The position numbers were made by a program, and so were the translations under genes. DNA of 24,774 bases from contig JAGYNP010000034.1 of the NCBI GenBank assembly GCA_018399935.1, positions 1-24,774 on the forward strand, read 5' to 3'. The DNA comes from Candidatus Moraniibacteriota bacterium. Its GTDB lineage: Bacteria; Patescibacteriota; Minisyncoccia; Moranbacterales; DUUL01. Of the stretch, positions 1 through 6,765 are shown in pieces (within the stretch, counting starts at the first letter, position 1; the number at the start of each line of letters is the position of its first letter). Under the pieces are notes generated by a model that was not told the DNA's origin, did not search any database, and saw nothing but the letters and a program-made list of their open reading frames with translations.

Positions 1-251
1 AACCAAAAAGCAAAACTAGAACCAATAAAATAATACTAATAAAATATAAAAGATTATTTCCTTGACAAATCTTCAATAAAAGATGACAATGGAATGAATA
101 TAAACTCATTCAAGGTTTATTTAATAAAAAAGTTTAATTTAAAACAAGCTAAAAATGAGTTTTATAGAAAATTAGAAAAGATGTTGAAAATTTATTTTGA
201 ATTCAGATCTATTACTTTTAACTTGTTTCATTGAAGAAATAAGGAGGTTTT
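1..251 (+). other. Left-edge leader region, no convincing gene
   Basis: Frame 1 reads about ten codons from the window edge to a TAA at 31-33, which could be the end of an upstream plus-strand gene, but too little is visible to say. The rest is the promoter at 62-90 followed by a leader of roughly 150 nt. An open frame at 94-234 (46 codons) lies in the leader. It has no Shine-Dalgarno sequence and begins about where the transcript would start, so I do not call it. Confidence 0.5.
62..90 (+). promoter_or_regulatory. Sigma70-type promoter for the small-protein unit
   Basis: A perfect -35 box TTGACA (62-67) is followed by a 17-nt spacer and a -10-like GACAAT (85-90, 4 of 6 matches to TATAAT). 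It is the only good promoter-like signal I see before the plus-strand small genes at 252-954. The start point would be near 97. Confidence 0.6.
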
Positions 252-422
252 ATGTGGACGATAGATATAGTCAGAGAATATTTTGAAAAACATAATATTA
301 CTTACAACATGCCTCAACTTAGAAAAGCTGTATTTGATGTCATTGATTATCACCGTAATCATCCAGAACTCACAATAGAAGAAATTATAAAACTATTTTG
401 GGAAAACCCTTCACCAAGTTAG
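252..422 (+). CDS. Small unknown protein, 56 aa
   Basis: This gene is not recognised. The ATG at 252 follows a textbook Shine-Dalgarno site, AAGGAGG (241-247), with a 4-nt gap, which is the strongest ribosome binding site in the window. The 56-residue product is soluble, has no cysteine, and looks mostly helical. It has a C-terminal stretch HPELTIEEIIK at residues 37-47, which resembles YPNLNFEEIIK at residues 36-46 of the other 56-aa protein at 784-954. It is the first gene of a four-gene unit that ends at the terminator at 967-1000. Its size, tight packing and strong ribosome binding site look like phage or mobile-element cargo, but no hallmark gene is present to prove this. Confidence 0.7.
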   Translation: MWTIDIVREYFEKHNITYNMPQLRKAVFDVIDYHRNHPELTIEEIIKLFWENPSPS

Positions 423-589
423 AAAATAGAGTAGATAGTTATCATTCAAAAAGAACTAAAAGAAGAAGTATTTCAATGATTGAAGATAGGTGTTCTATTT
501 GTGATGAAAAGGCTATTGTTAAGTGGTACGGAAAAAAACTTTGTCCATTTTGCTTTGAACTTAAAATAAGGGAGAAAGCTAGTGACTAA
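398..589 (+). CDS. Small protein with two CxxC pairs, probable zinc ribbon
   Basis: The product is 63 aa from a TTG start at 398, or 37 aa from the ATG at 476. Neither start has a strong ribosome binding site; a purine-rich AGAAGAAG lies 7 nt before the ATG. The C-terminal half holds CSIC and CPFC, about 20 residues apart, which is a four-cysteine zinc-ribbon pattern. The N-terminal part available only from the TTG start is strongly basic (SKRTKRR). If the TTG is used, the gene overlaps its upstream neighbour by 25 nt; it overlaps the next gene by 8 nt in either case. A small nucleic-acid-binding or regulatory role is an inference from the zinc pattern and charge. I do not recognise a named family. 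Confidence 0.55.
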   Translation: MGKPFTKLENRVDSYHSKRTKRRSISMIEDRCSICDEKAIVKWYGKKLCPFCFELKIREKASD

Positions 590-791
590 AAACCATGACT
601 GGTGGCGAATAAACCCTCGCAAAAATTCTTCTGGTGATATTTATTATTGTCTAAAGAAAGGAATCGTCAAAGCTAGAATAAAAGACGGAAAATGGATCTT
701 AAAGAATGTTTATGATGCACAAGATGCCTTATTTGTTGGTCAAAAAATAATCAACCTTGAAGCAATTCAAAAGGAGATGAAAAGTGATTGA
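582..791 (+). CDS. Small unknown protein, 69 aa
   Basis: This gene is not recognised. It starts at GTG (582) with GGAG seven nt upstream (571-574), and it overlaps the preceding gene by 8 nt, which suggests coupled translation. The 69-residue product contains a segment rich in aromatic residues and lysine (DIYYCLKKGIVKARIKDGKW) that could form a small beta-rich fold, followed by a helical C-terminus. It has no signal peptide or membrane segment. Its stop is TGA, which is rare in this window: the core-gene stops I checked are TAA or TAG. It is the third gene of the four-gene unit. Confidence 0.65.
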   Translation: MTKNHDWWRINPRKNSSGDIYYCLKKGIVKARIKDGKWILKNVYDAQDALFVGQKIINLEAIQKEMKSD

Positions 792-954
792 AGACTTAAT
801 TATTCAAAGATTTATTTCTCTAAAGCAAGAGTATTCTGGGATAAAAATATTTATTCTAGCTGATTATATCAAAGAATTAAAGACTATTTACCCAAATTTA
901 AATTTTGAAGAAATAATTAAGGCTGTCATTCCTAATAAGAAAAACACGACTTAA
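784..954 (+). CDS. Small unknown protein, 56 aa, similar at its C-terminus to the first gene of the unit
   Basis: The GTG start at 784 follows AGGAG (772-776) with 7 nt between. It overlaps the previous gene by 8 nt, repeating the arrangement seen at 582. The product is 56 aa, the same length as the product of 252-422, and has the matching pattern P-x-L-x-[IF]-E-E-I-I-K at nearly the same position. The two may be distant paralogues or may only share a helix-capping pattern; the rest of the sequence differs. The gene is followed within 15 nt by a strong intrinsic terminator. No function can be assigned. Confidence 0.65.
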   Translation: MIEDLIIQRFISLKQEYSGIKIFILADYIKELKTIYPNLNFEEIIKAVIPNKKNTT

Positions 955-966
955 AATCGGAAAAAT

Positions 967-1000
967 AAAACAGAAAGTTTTAATAAAACTTTCTGTTTTT
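967..1000 (+). terminator. Intrinsic terminator of the small-protein unit
   Basis: A perfect 15-bp inverted repeat (967-981 with 985-999) has a 3-nt loop and ends in a T run, 12 nt after the last stop codon. The outer four pairs are A-T pairs formed with the T run. Confidence 0.85.
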
Positions 1001-1109
1001 TAAAACAACTTTACTTTAAAAAAATATACTCTAGTTGTTTTTAATAGTTTATTTTTTAAAAATAGCCTTTATAAAAGTTTTTTATTTATTGATATTTTTA
1101 ATTTTTTTC

Positions 1110-1137
1110 TTGACAGGTTATTAAAAACAGTTAAAAT
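1110..1137 (+). promoter_or_regulatory. Sigma70-type promoter for the lysozyme-like protein
   Basis: A perfect TTGACA (1110-1115), a 16-nt spacer and TAAAAT (1132-1137, 5 of 6 matches) lie 55 nt before the ATG at 1193. The sequence upstream is A+T-rich. Confidence 0.65.
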
Positions 1138-1192
1138 AATTATAGTGATTTGAAATATTTTTAAAGAAAAATAAAAATTCCAAAAATAAAAT

Positions 1193-2329
1193 ATGAAACT
1201 AAAAAAGGAATATTATTGTATTGTAGATGAAAATAATAAACCTGATTACAGAAAGCTTTTTGAAAGCAAAGAAGACGCTTACAGATGGGTTCAAAAAATT
1301 AAAAACTCCACAAAAGGAGAAACTGCTTTGTTTGGAAAAAATAAAAAAGATTACTTTGTTGATGGCTTAAGAAAAGAATTTATTAATCCATATAAAAAGC
1401 TTTGCATTAAAAAAGGCTGTTGGTCAGTTTTAAGAATTAAAAAATTAATCTTAATGGATAATTTCCAGCCTGAGAAATTTTTTAAGGAAATAATTCCTGA
1501 TCGTCAAAATAAGTTGATCTTTGATAAACAAGAAGCCCGAGAAGTTGATTTTGAGTTCAAGAAACCAAAAATCAAATCACCTCAATTTTTTAAAGATTTT
1601 GTAGATTTTAAAAATTTTGATTGGGACACTTCTTTTATTAGAACAAAATCTTTTGCAGTAGCTACATCTTTTTTGTTCTTAATAGTTTTAAGTTTTTCTT
1701 TTTTTATTCAAAAAGATATTACTGAAAAAATAGCTTACCAGTTGACTCAAAATCAAAGCATGATTTCAAAAAAAATTGCTTTAAATAATACTAAAGTTTT
1801 AGGAGAAACTGATCAAAAAAACAATTTGGAAAATAAAGAAGAACTTGATAATTTTGTTTTAGATACTTTGAAAAAATTTGATCAAGTTAAAAAAGAAGAC
1901 TTAGAAAAAGAAATAAACAAAATTGTTGATGGTAGTCCAATGAAAAAAATGACTCCATTAATCGCTCAATTAGACAACCGAGTAGCAGCTTTTATGGTAG
2001 CAATTGCCAAAAAAGAAAGCAATCTCGGTCGAAGAGTTCCTGTTTTAAAAGGTGAAGATTGCTTTAATTACTGGGGATACAGAGGACTTAGAGAAAAAAT
2101 GGGAAGTGGGGGACACACTTGTTTTGATAGTCCAAAAGATGCAGTTGAAACAGTCTCAAGAAGAATTAGTGATTTAGTTCAAGCTGATATTGATACTCCC
2201 GAAGAAATGGTAATTTGGAAATGTGGCTCAAGTTGTGAAGGTCATTCTGATTATAGCGTAGAAAAATGGATTAGTGATGTTGAAATGTATTTTGATAAAT
2301 TCGAAGGAGTTAAAGAATCTAATGCCTAG
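1193..2329 (+). CDS. Membrane-anchored lysozyme-like (glucosaminidase/transglycosylase-type) protein
   Basis: The product is 378 aa. Residues 1-150 form a basic, unrecognised cytoplasmic-looking region. One membrane segment lies at about 153-173, followed by a charged linker (about 200-245) and a C-terminal domain (about 255-372). That domain contains AIAKKESNLGR (a lysozyme-fold-like helix with candidate catalytic Glu275), FNYWGYRG, and four cysteines (290, 311, 344, 348) that could form disulfides outside the cell. From memory, this ESNLG / NYWGYRG / CFDSP pattern is typical of predicted peptidoglycan hydrolases in CPR genomes. The domain assignment is by recognition, not search. No Shine-Dalgarno sequence precedes the ATG. 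The gene is a single transcription unit between the promoter at 1110 and the terminator at 2344. Confidence 0.7.
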   Translation: MKLKKEYYCIVDENNKPDYRKLFESKEDAYRWVQKIKNSTKGETALFGKNKKDYFVDGLRKEFINPYKKLCIKKGCWSVLRIKKLILMDNFQPEKFFKEIIPDRQNKLIFDKQEAREVDFEFKKPKIKSPQFFKDFVDFKNFDWDTSFIRTKSFAVATSFLFLIVLSFSFFIQKDITEKIAYQLTQNQSMISKKIALNNTKVLGETDQKNNLENKEELDNFVLDTLKKFDQVKKEDLEKEINKIVDGSPMKKMTPLIAQLDNRVAAFMVAIAKKESNLGRRVPVLKGEDCFNYWGYRGLREKMGSGGHTCFDSPKDAVETVSRRISDLVQADIDTPEEMVIWKCGSSCEGHSDYSVEKWISDVEMYFDKFEGVKESNA

Positions 2330-2343
2330 CACAATTTTGTCAT

Positions 2344-2378
2344 AAAAAACGACTTACTCAATTAATAAGTCGTTTTTT
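2344..2378. terminator. Symmetrical terminator between convergent genes
   Basis: A 13-bp inverted repeat (2344-2356 with 2366-2378) has a 9-nt loop. It starts with A6 and ends with T6, so it could end transcription from the plus-strand gene at 1193 and also from the minus-strand genes that end at 2524. Confidence 0.8.
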
Positions 2379-2523
2379 ATTTTCTTCAAATAAAATCTCG
2401 ATTTTAAAACAAAACTTTTAGCTCATAATTTTTTTACAATAAAAACTCCTCGGCACCCTTCATAAAAGTGGAGAATCTGTTATTTTTACTTTATAAACTC
2501 TCAAACTTCAATTCCTTTATAGA

Positions 2524-3399
2524 CTAAATATAATAAAGTGCACAAACTCCTAAAATATTCATTTCAGCTTTTAATTTTGAAACTTCCCATTTCGGATTAG
2601 CATTTTTATAAAAAATATTTTTTTCAGCTATTTTCATTGCTCCTTCTAGATAATCTTTTTCTTCAGAAATACCTCCTCCAAAAACTATCTTTTCTGGGTC
2701 AAAAGAATTAATTAGATTAGCTAAGCCATACCCTAAGTACAACTGAGCTTTTTCAATAACTTTTCCAGCAAATTTATCTTTTTTTACATTAGAAAATATC
2801 TCTCTAGCTGTTTTTATTTTATTACTTTTTTTAAAGTATTCTTTTCTTATTCCTCTAGCTGCTGAAATATTTTCCCAACTAGTCCATTTTTCTTGAAAAA
2901 ACATTTTATTATGACTAAATTCCATAGCAGAATTTGCATTACCTCTTAAAATATTGCCCTCATTATCAATGAAACCTCCTCCAATACCAGTTCCCAAAGT
3001 AATTGTAAGTAAGCCTTGTCTACCTTCGTTTTTATCAAAATAGTAAGAACCAAGAGCAAAAGCATTGCCATCATTCTCAATTACTACTTGAAATTTTTCT
3101 TTTTTTAAAAAATTAAAATTAAAATTTTTTGACCCATAAACAGGCTGAGCTTTTTTAACTAATTGTTTTTTAAAATCAACTATTTTAGCTGTAGCAATTG
3201 CCACCTTGCTAGTATTAAATTCTTCCCTTTTTTTTTGACAATAAGTTAAAATTATATCTTCAATTTCTTCAGGTTTTACTGGATTAATAATCTTTTTAGA
3301 GCTTAAAATATCAAATTTTCTATGCCCAAAATTAATTTCAACAACACTCATAAAAATTTTAGTTCCTCCGATATCTATACCAATAAATTTTTCGGTCAT
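2524..3399 (-). CDS. ROK-family sugar kinase-like protein lacking the zinc cysteines
   Basis: The product is 291 aa, a usual ROK length. The ATP-binding motif DIGGTK is at residues 9-14, the catalytic region ENDGNAFALG at about 108-117 (Asp110 is the expected base), LGTGIGGG at about 135-142, and GGGIS at 241-245. These support a kinase of the ROK/hexokinase fold that phosphorylates a sugar such as glucose or an N-acetyl amino sugar; the substrate cannot be told. The usual ExGH motif is changed to EFSH (160-163), and the Cys-rich zinc loop (CxCGxxGC) is missing: the matching stretch reads KWTSWENISA. Such loss is known in some archaeal and thermophile ROK enzymes. It is the last gene of the minus-strand group, 260 nt after rseP, so it may be transcribed separately. 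Confidence 0.8.
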   Translation of the reverse strand: MTEKFIGIDIGGTKIFMSVVEINFGHRKFDILSSKKIINPVKPEEIEDIILTYCQKKREEFNTSKVAIATAKIVDFKKQLVKKAQPVYGSKNFNFNFLKKEKFQVVIENDGNAFALGSYYFDKNEGRQGLLTITLGTGIGGGFIDNEGNILRGNANSAMEFSHNKMFFQEKWTSWENISAARGIRKEYFKKSNKIKTAREIFSNVKKDKFAGKVIEKAQLYLGYGLANLINSFDPEKIVFGGGISEEKDYLEGAMKIAEKNIFYKNANPKWEVSKLKAEMNILGVCALYYI

Positions 3400-3659
3400 A
3401 ATATTTAAGTAATATTAAACTATTATTAAGTATTTACAAAAACACGAAGTACAAAAACATGAGATATAAAAAATTAAAGGCAAAGTCTTCAGTTTTTAAA
3501 TTTTTTATTTATCTTTGATACTTAGTTTAAGATTTATTTGTATTCTTATATCTTATTTTTTATATCCTTCTTGAATTAATTTATTCTTATCTCTTAAAAC
3601 TTATTTCTTAATTCCTACTTCTTAATTTAAAATTATATTAATTCTTTCTAACTTTTTAA

Positions 3660-4832
3660 CTATATTATTCCTTTTATTTTATCTATTATCTCAAAATTAG
3701 TAAAATCCTTAATTGTTATAAAAATCATTAAACCAATCAACAAGAAAAACCCAATCGCGTTAGCTATTCCTTCTATTTTTTGATTTATTGGTGAACCTTT
3801 GATTTTTTCTATTAACAAAAAGAAGATTCTTCCACCATCCAAAGCAGGAAAAGGCAATAAATTAATTACCCCTAAATTTATTGACAACAAAGCTATAAAT
3901 TGTAAAACATAAGCTAATCCTAATTGAGTCATCTTACCAGTCATTACCGCTATTCCAACTGGTCCAGCTACTTCAGTCGCCATCGGTTGAGAAGTAAAAA
4001 GTTTAACTATCAAGTCAACTAGAAACATCAAAATTGCCAAAATCATTGAAAAAGCTGTTTGGATTGCCAACCAGAAAGATTCAAAAAATCCATATTTAAC
4101 AAAAGTAGTTCGAGCTAATAAAACACCCAGTAAACCTTCTCCTTCTGGCGCTTTTTCTCTTACAACAGTTTCCAGGTTTAATTCTTCTGAAATTTTAGCT
4201 CTTTTAATATTAACTACAATTTTTTTACCTTGATTATTTTTAACTACTTCCTGAAATTCTTTAACTGTATTAATTTTGATTAAGCCAGCTTTCGTCTGAA
4301 CTGAAACAACTTCATCACCCATTTCTATTCCCATTTCGCTAGCGGGAGAGTTTGGAGTTACTTGAGCAATTTGAACTTCAGCTTCTTTATCTTGATAATC
4401 ATCTCCAACGGCCTGAGGTAAACCTAGTTGAAAAGCAAAAGCAAAAAAAACTATTCCTAAAATAAAATTCATCGCCACTCCAGCAAATAAAATTTTAAAA
4501 CGAACCCAAGCTGATTGACTTGCAAAACTATTTTTATCTTCCTTATCTTCTCCATCTTCTCCTCTAATTTTGACAAAGCCTCCCAAAGGAATTAAATTAA
4601 AAGAATAAACTGTTTCATTTTCATTTTTATCATTTTTATCAACTGTTTTGTTTCCAAAAATCCATATCCTCTTTCCTTTTTTGTTTTTATAAGTTCCCAA
4701 AATTCTAGGAGGAAAACCAAATCCAAATTCTTCAGAAAAAACACCGTTTCTTTTGGCTACTAAAAAATGCCCCAGCTCATGAACTAGAACTAGCAAACCT
4801 AATATTAAGATAAATACTATAAAAGTGGTCAT
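3660..4832 (-). CDS. rseP: RseP-type site-2 (M50) intramembrane metalloprotease
   Basis: The zinc motif HELGH sits in the first membrane segment, about 18 residues from the ATG at 4832. A PDZ domain follows (about residues 150-230), and the third metal ligand motif PFPALDGGR lies near the C-terminus between membrane segments. This is the standard layout of the RseP/RasP family, which cuts membrane proteins such as anti-sigma factors or leftover signal peptides. A TTG at 4856 would add eight residues; I prefer the ATG, which places HExxH at the usual distance, but neither start has a ribosome binding site. A charged, KND/E-rich insert at about residues 48-105 lies between the first segment and the conserved FVKIRGEDGED region; part of this is normal for the family. 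It lies downstream of frr, separated by 172-196 nt that hold a hairpin and a likely terminator. Confidence 0.93.
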   Translation of the reverse strand: MTTFIVFILILGLLVLVHELGHFLVAKRNGVFSEEFGFGFPPRILGTYKNKKGKRIWIFGNKTVDKNDKNENETVYSFNLIPLGGFVKIRGEDGEDKEDKNSFASQSAWVRFKILFAGVAMNFILGIVFFAFAFQLGLPQAVGDDYQDKEAEVQIAQVTPNSPASEMGIEMGDEVVSVQTKAGLIKINTVKEFQEVVKNNQGKKIVVNIKRAKISEELNLETVVREKAPEGEGLLGVLLARTTFVKYGFFESFWLAIQTAFSMILAILMFLVDLIVKLFTSQPMATEVAGPVGIAVMTGKMTQLGLAYVLQFIALLSINLGVINLLPFPALDGGRIFFLLIEKIKGSPINQKIEGIANAIGFFLLIGLMIFITIKDFTNFEIIDKIKGII

Positions 4833-4864
4833 AATTACAAATTGCTCAAAATTCAAATTATTCC

Positions 4865-4955
4865 AAATTGTTTCAAATCAAACCCAAAAAATAAATTTAA
4901 AATATTAAAATAAAATTTTAATAATTTGACATTTGAATTTCATTTGAAATAATTT
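4865..4955. repeat. AT-rich imperfect palindrome before rseP
   Basis: The arms AAATTGTTTCAAAT (4865-4878) and ATTTGAAATAATTT (4942-4955) pair at 13 of 14 positions, and a smaller inverted repeat ATTAAAAT/ATTTTAAT lies inside. It has the same TTGAAAT-rich character as the repeats at 21484 and 23220 but is not clearly the same element. Confidence 0.45.
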
Positions 4956-4998
4956 AGATTTTGAAATTTTAAGTTTAATATTAAAAATAATCTTCAAA

Positions 4999-5044
4999 AC
5001 TACTTAAGGTTTACTTTTTATAAAAAGCTTAAACCTGAAGTAGT
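4999..5044 (-). terminator. Possible terminator after frr, containing its stop codon
   Basis: On the minus strand ACTACTT-GGTTT ... AAACC-AAGTAGT forms a nested stem whose inner part is CTTTT/AAAAG. The frr stop codon lies in the 5' arm. The stem is followed by TTTTG, which is a short T run, so termination may be weak. Confidence 0.5.
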
Positions 5045-5586
5045 TCCTGCTCTTTTCTTTCTTCAATTTCATCGATTTTTACATTGTATTCTTTAACTAA
5101 TTTTTGTAAATCATTTTTGATTTTAAATTTTTCATCCTCAGAAATACTACTATCTTTCTCATTTTTTTGGATTTTACTCCAAAAATCTTCTCTATGTCTT
5201 CTCATCCTAATTCTCATTTCTTCAGTTTTTTTTCTTAGTTGCTTTACCATATCAATTCTCCTTTCTTCGGTCATTGAAGGAATAATAATTCTAATCAAAT
5301 TACCATTATCACTAGGATTTAAGCCTAAATCTGATTGACTAATAGCTTTTTTAATTTCTTTTAGTTGATCTTTATTCCAGGGTGAGATTTCAATAGTTTT
5401 AGCATCTAGAACATTAATAGTAGCCATGTGAATTATAGGGGTTCTAGTTCCGAAATAGTCAACCTGAATTCCATCGACCAATTCTGCACTAGCTCGACCA
5501 GTTTTCATTTTTTTAAGCTCATTTCGAAATTGCTCAAGAACCTCTTCAAATTTTAGCTGTAAATCATCTATATTTTCTATACTCAT
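5029..5586 (-). CDS. frr: Ribosome recycling factor
   Basis: This factor splits post-termination ribosomes together with EF-G. From the ATG at 5586 the product is 185 aa, the normal RRF length. The diagnostic pattern KMKTGRASAELVDGIQVDYF is present near residues 27-46, followed by conserved TRTPIIHMATI and, further on, MTEERRIDMVKQLRK. A longer frame reaching 5640 would add 18 unconserved residues that overlap the end of the upstream lipoprotein gene, so I reject that start. It lies 10 nt after that gene and is very likely co-transcribed with it. No Shine-Dalgarno sequence is visible. Usual frr partners (tsf, pyrH) are not adjacent. Confidence 0.95.
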   Translation of the reverse strand: MSIENIDDLQLKFEEVLEQFRNELKKMKTGRASAELVDGIQVDYFGTRTPIIHMATINVLDAKTIEISPWNKDQLKEIKKAISQSDLGLNPSDNGNLIRIIIPSMTEERRIDMVKQLRKKTEEMRIRMRRHREDFWSKIQKNEKDSSISEDEKFKIKNDLQKLVKEYNVKIDEIEERKEQELLQV

Positions 5587-5596
5587 TTTTTTAAAA

Positions 5597-6649
5597 TTAA
5601 AATTGATGTAACTTGAATCCCCCACTTCTTTTATTAACACCCAAATAAATATTCTGGGAATTACTTGGATTAACTTTGATCATTTCAATCGATGAACTAG
5701 AATCAAATTGAGTAGTTGACCACGTTTTCCCGTTATTAGCAGATTTATAAAAAGTCAACCCAGAAGCAAAATATATTTCTCTTGGATTTTGAGGATTGAT
5801 AGCAATTCCTCTAGAAACTATTTCTTCAGGTTTAATTAAAGTATTTATCATGTCCCAATCATCACCACCGTTTAAGCTTCTTTGCAAACCACTTTTAGTA
5901 CTAACGTAAATAAATCTTTCTCGATCAGGATGAGAAATAACATTATAAATATAGCCATTCTCTATAATTTTTTCAAAATTCTCCCCACCGTCCTGAGACC
6001 TAATTAATCCATCTCTTTCAGTTGCTAGATAAAAAATATTAGAATTAACCTTATCTAGTTCAATTTTATCAATTAAACTACCAGACCAATACAAATTTTT
6101 CCAAGTTTTTCCACTATCTTCAGATTTAAATAAACCCCCTTTTGAATTAGCAATATAAATTACATTAGGAACTTTCGAATGAACAGCGACTGCTGTTAAA
6201 TAAGAAGACTGATCTTTCTCGCTATAAATCTCAAGCCAACCTTCTCCATTATTTTCTGATTTTAAAAGTTTACTTCGCCCATTTTTTTGAACCGCTATAT
6301 AAATAATACTAGTATTTGGAATTAGCTCAATATCATAAACACTTTTAAAACCATTAACATCTTTCAACCAAGTTTTTCCTTCATCCACAGTTTTAAACAA
6401 TCCTTGCTTAGAAGTTCCAACAAAAATTTCTTGATGATTATTAGGATTAATTTCCATTGAAAGAATATTTAAGCCAGAAAGCACTAAACCACTTTCAGTT
6501 TCTTCTTGAAAAAAAGTTTCCCCTCCATCGGTAGACTTCAAAAAACCTCCAGCTGATTTGCCAGCCATTGAACATCCAGAAAAAGTCATTATTAATAAAA
6601 AAATTAAAGATATTTGAAATATTTTTCTTAACATTATTTTTGCTTTCAT
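5597..6649 (-). CDS. Predicted lipoprotein with a beta-propeller of Asp-box (BNR-like) repeats
   Basis: The product is 350 aa. A basic, hydrophobic leader ends in a lipobox-like FSGC with Cys26, so the protein should be lipid-anchored outside the membrane. Seven repeats of the form [KR]-S/T-x-[DN]-x-G-x-x-[WF] follow: KSTDGGETF, KTVDEGKTW, KSENNGEGW, KSEDSGKTW, RSQDGGENF, RSLNGGDDW and KSANNGKTW. Seven is the right number for one sortilin/YCF48-like seven-bladed propeller. Such proteins act in binding or assembly; the ligand here is unknown. An internal ATG (residue 6, MLRKIF) is another possible start. It sits between the HtrA-like gene and frr. Confidence 0.8.
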   Translation of the reverse strand: MKAKIMLRKIFQISLIFLLIMTFSGCSMAGKSAGGFLKSTDGGETFFQEETESGLVLSGLNILSMEINPNNHQEIFVGTSKQGLFKTVDEGKTWLKDVNGFKSVYDIELIPNTSIIYIAVQKNGRSKLLKSENNGEGWLEIYSEKDQSSYLTAVAVHSKVPNVIYIANSKGGLFKSEDSGKTWKNLYWSGSLIDKIELDKVNSNIFYLATERDGLIRSQDGGENFEKIIENGYIYNVISHPDRERFIYVSTKSGLQRSLNGGDDWDMINTLIKPEEIVSRGIAINPQNPREIYFASGLTFYKSANNGKTWSTTQFDSSSSIEMIKVNPSNSQNIYLGVNKRSGGFKLHQF

Positions 6650-6765
6650 TAAAAAAATTATTATTGAGTACCACTTTATTATAAAAAGCTAGCATTCTAT
6701 TTTATTCCAATCACTTTAGCTAGATTAAAAATAAATTTTTATTTAAAATAGCTCCCTAATTATTA

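Noticed and set aside
94..234. Open frame of 46 codons upstream of the small-protein unit
   Set aside because: No ribosome binding site, no recognisable features, and its ATG lies at or before the transcript start predicted from the promoter at 62-90.
582..954. UGA recoded as glycine (as in Gracilibacteria or SR1)
   Set aside because: Core genes are complete without in-frame UGA, and reading through the UGA at 789 or in L22 gives no conserved sequence.
4926..4931. TTGACA word in the gap before rseP
   Set aside because: It is on the plus strand, with no plus-strand gene downstream and no convincing -10 partner; it is part of an AT-rich palindrome.
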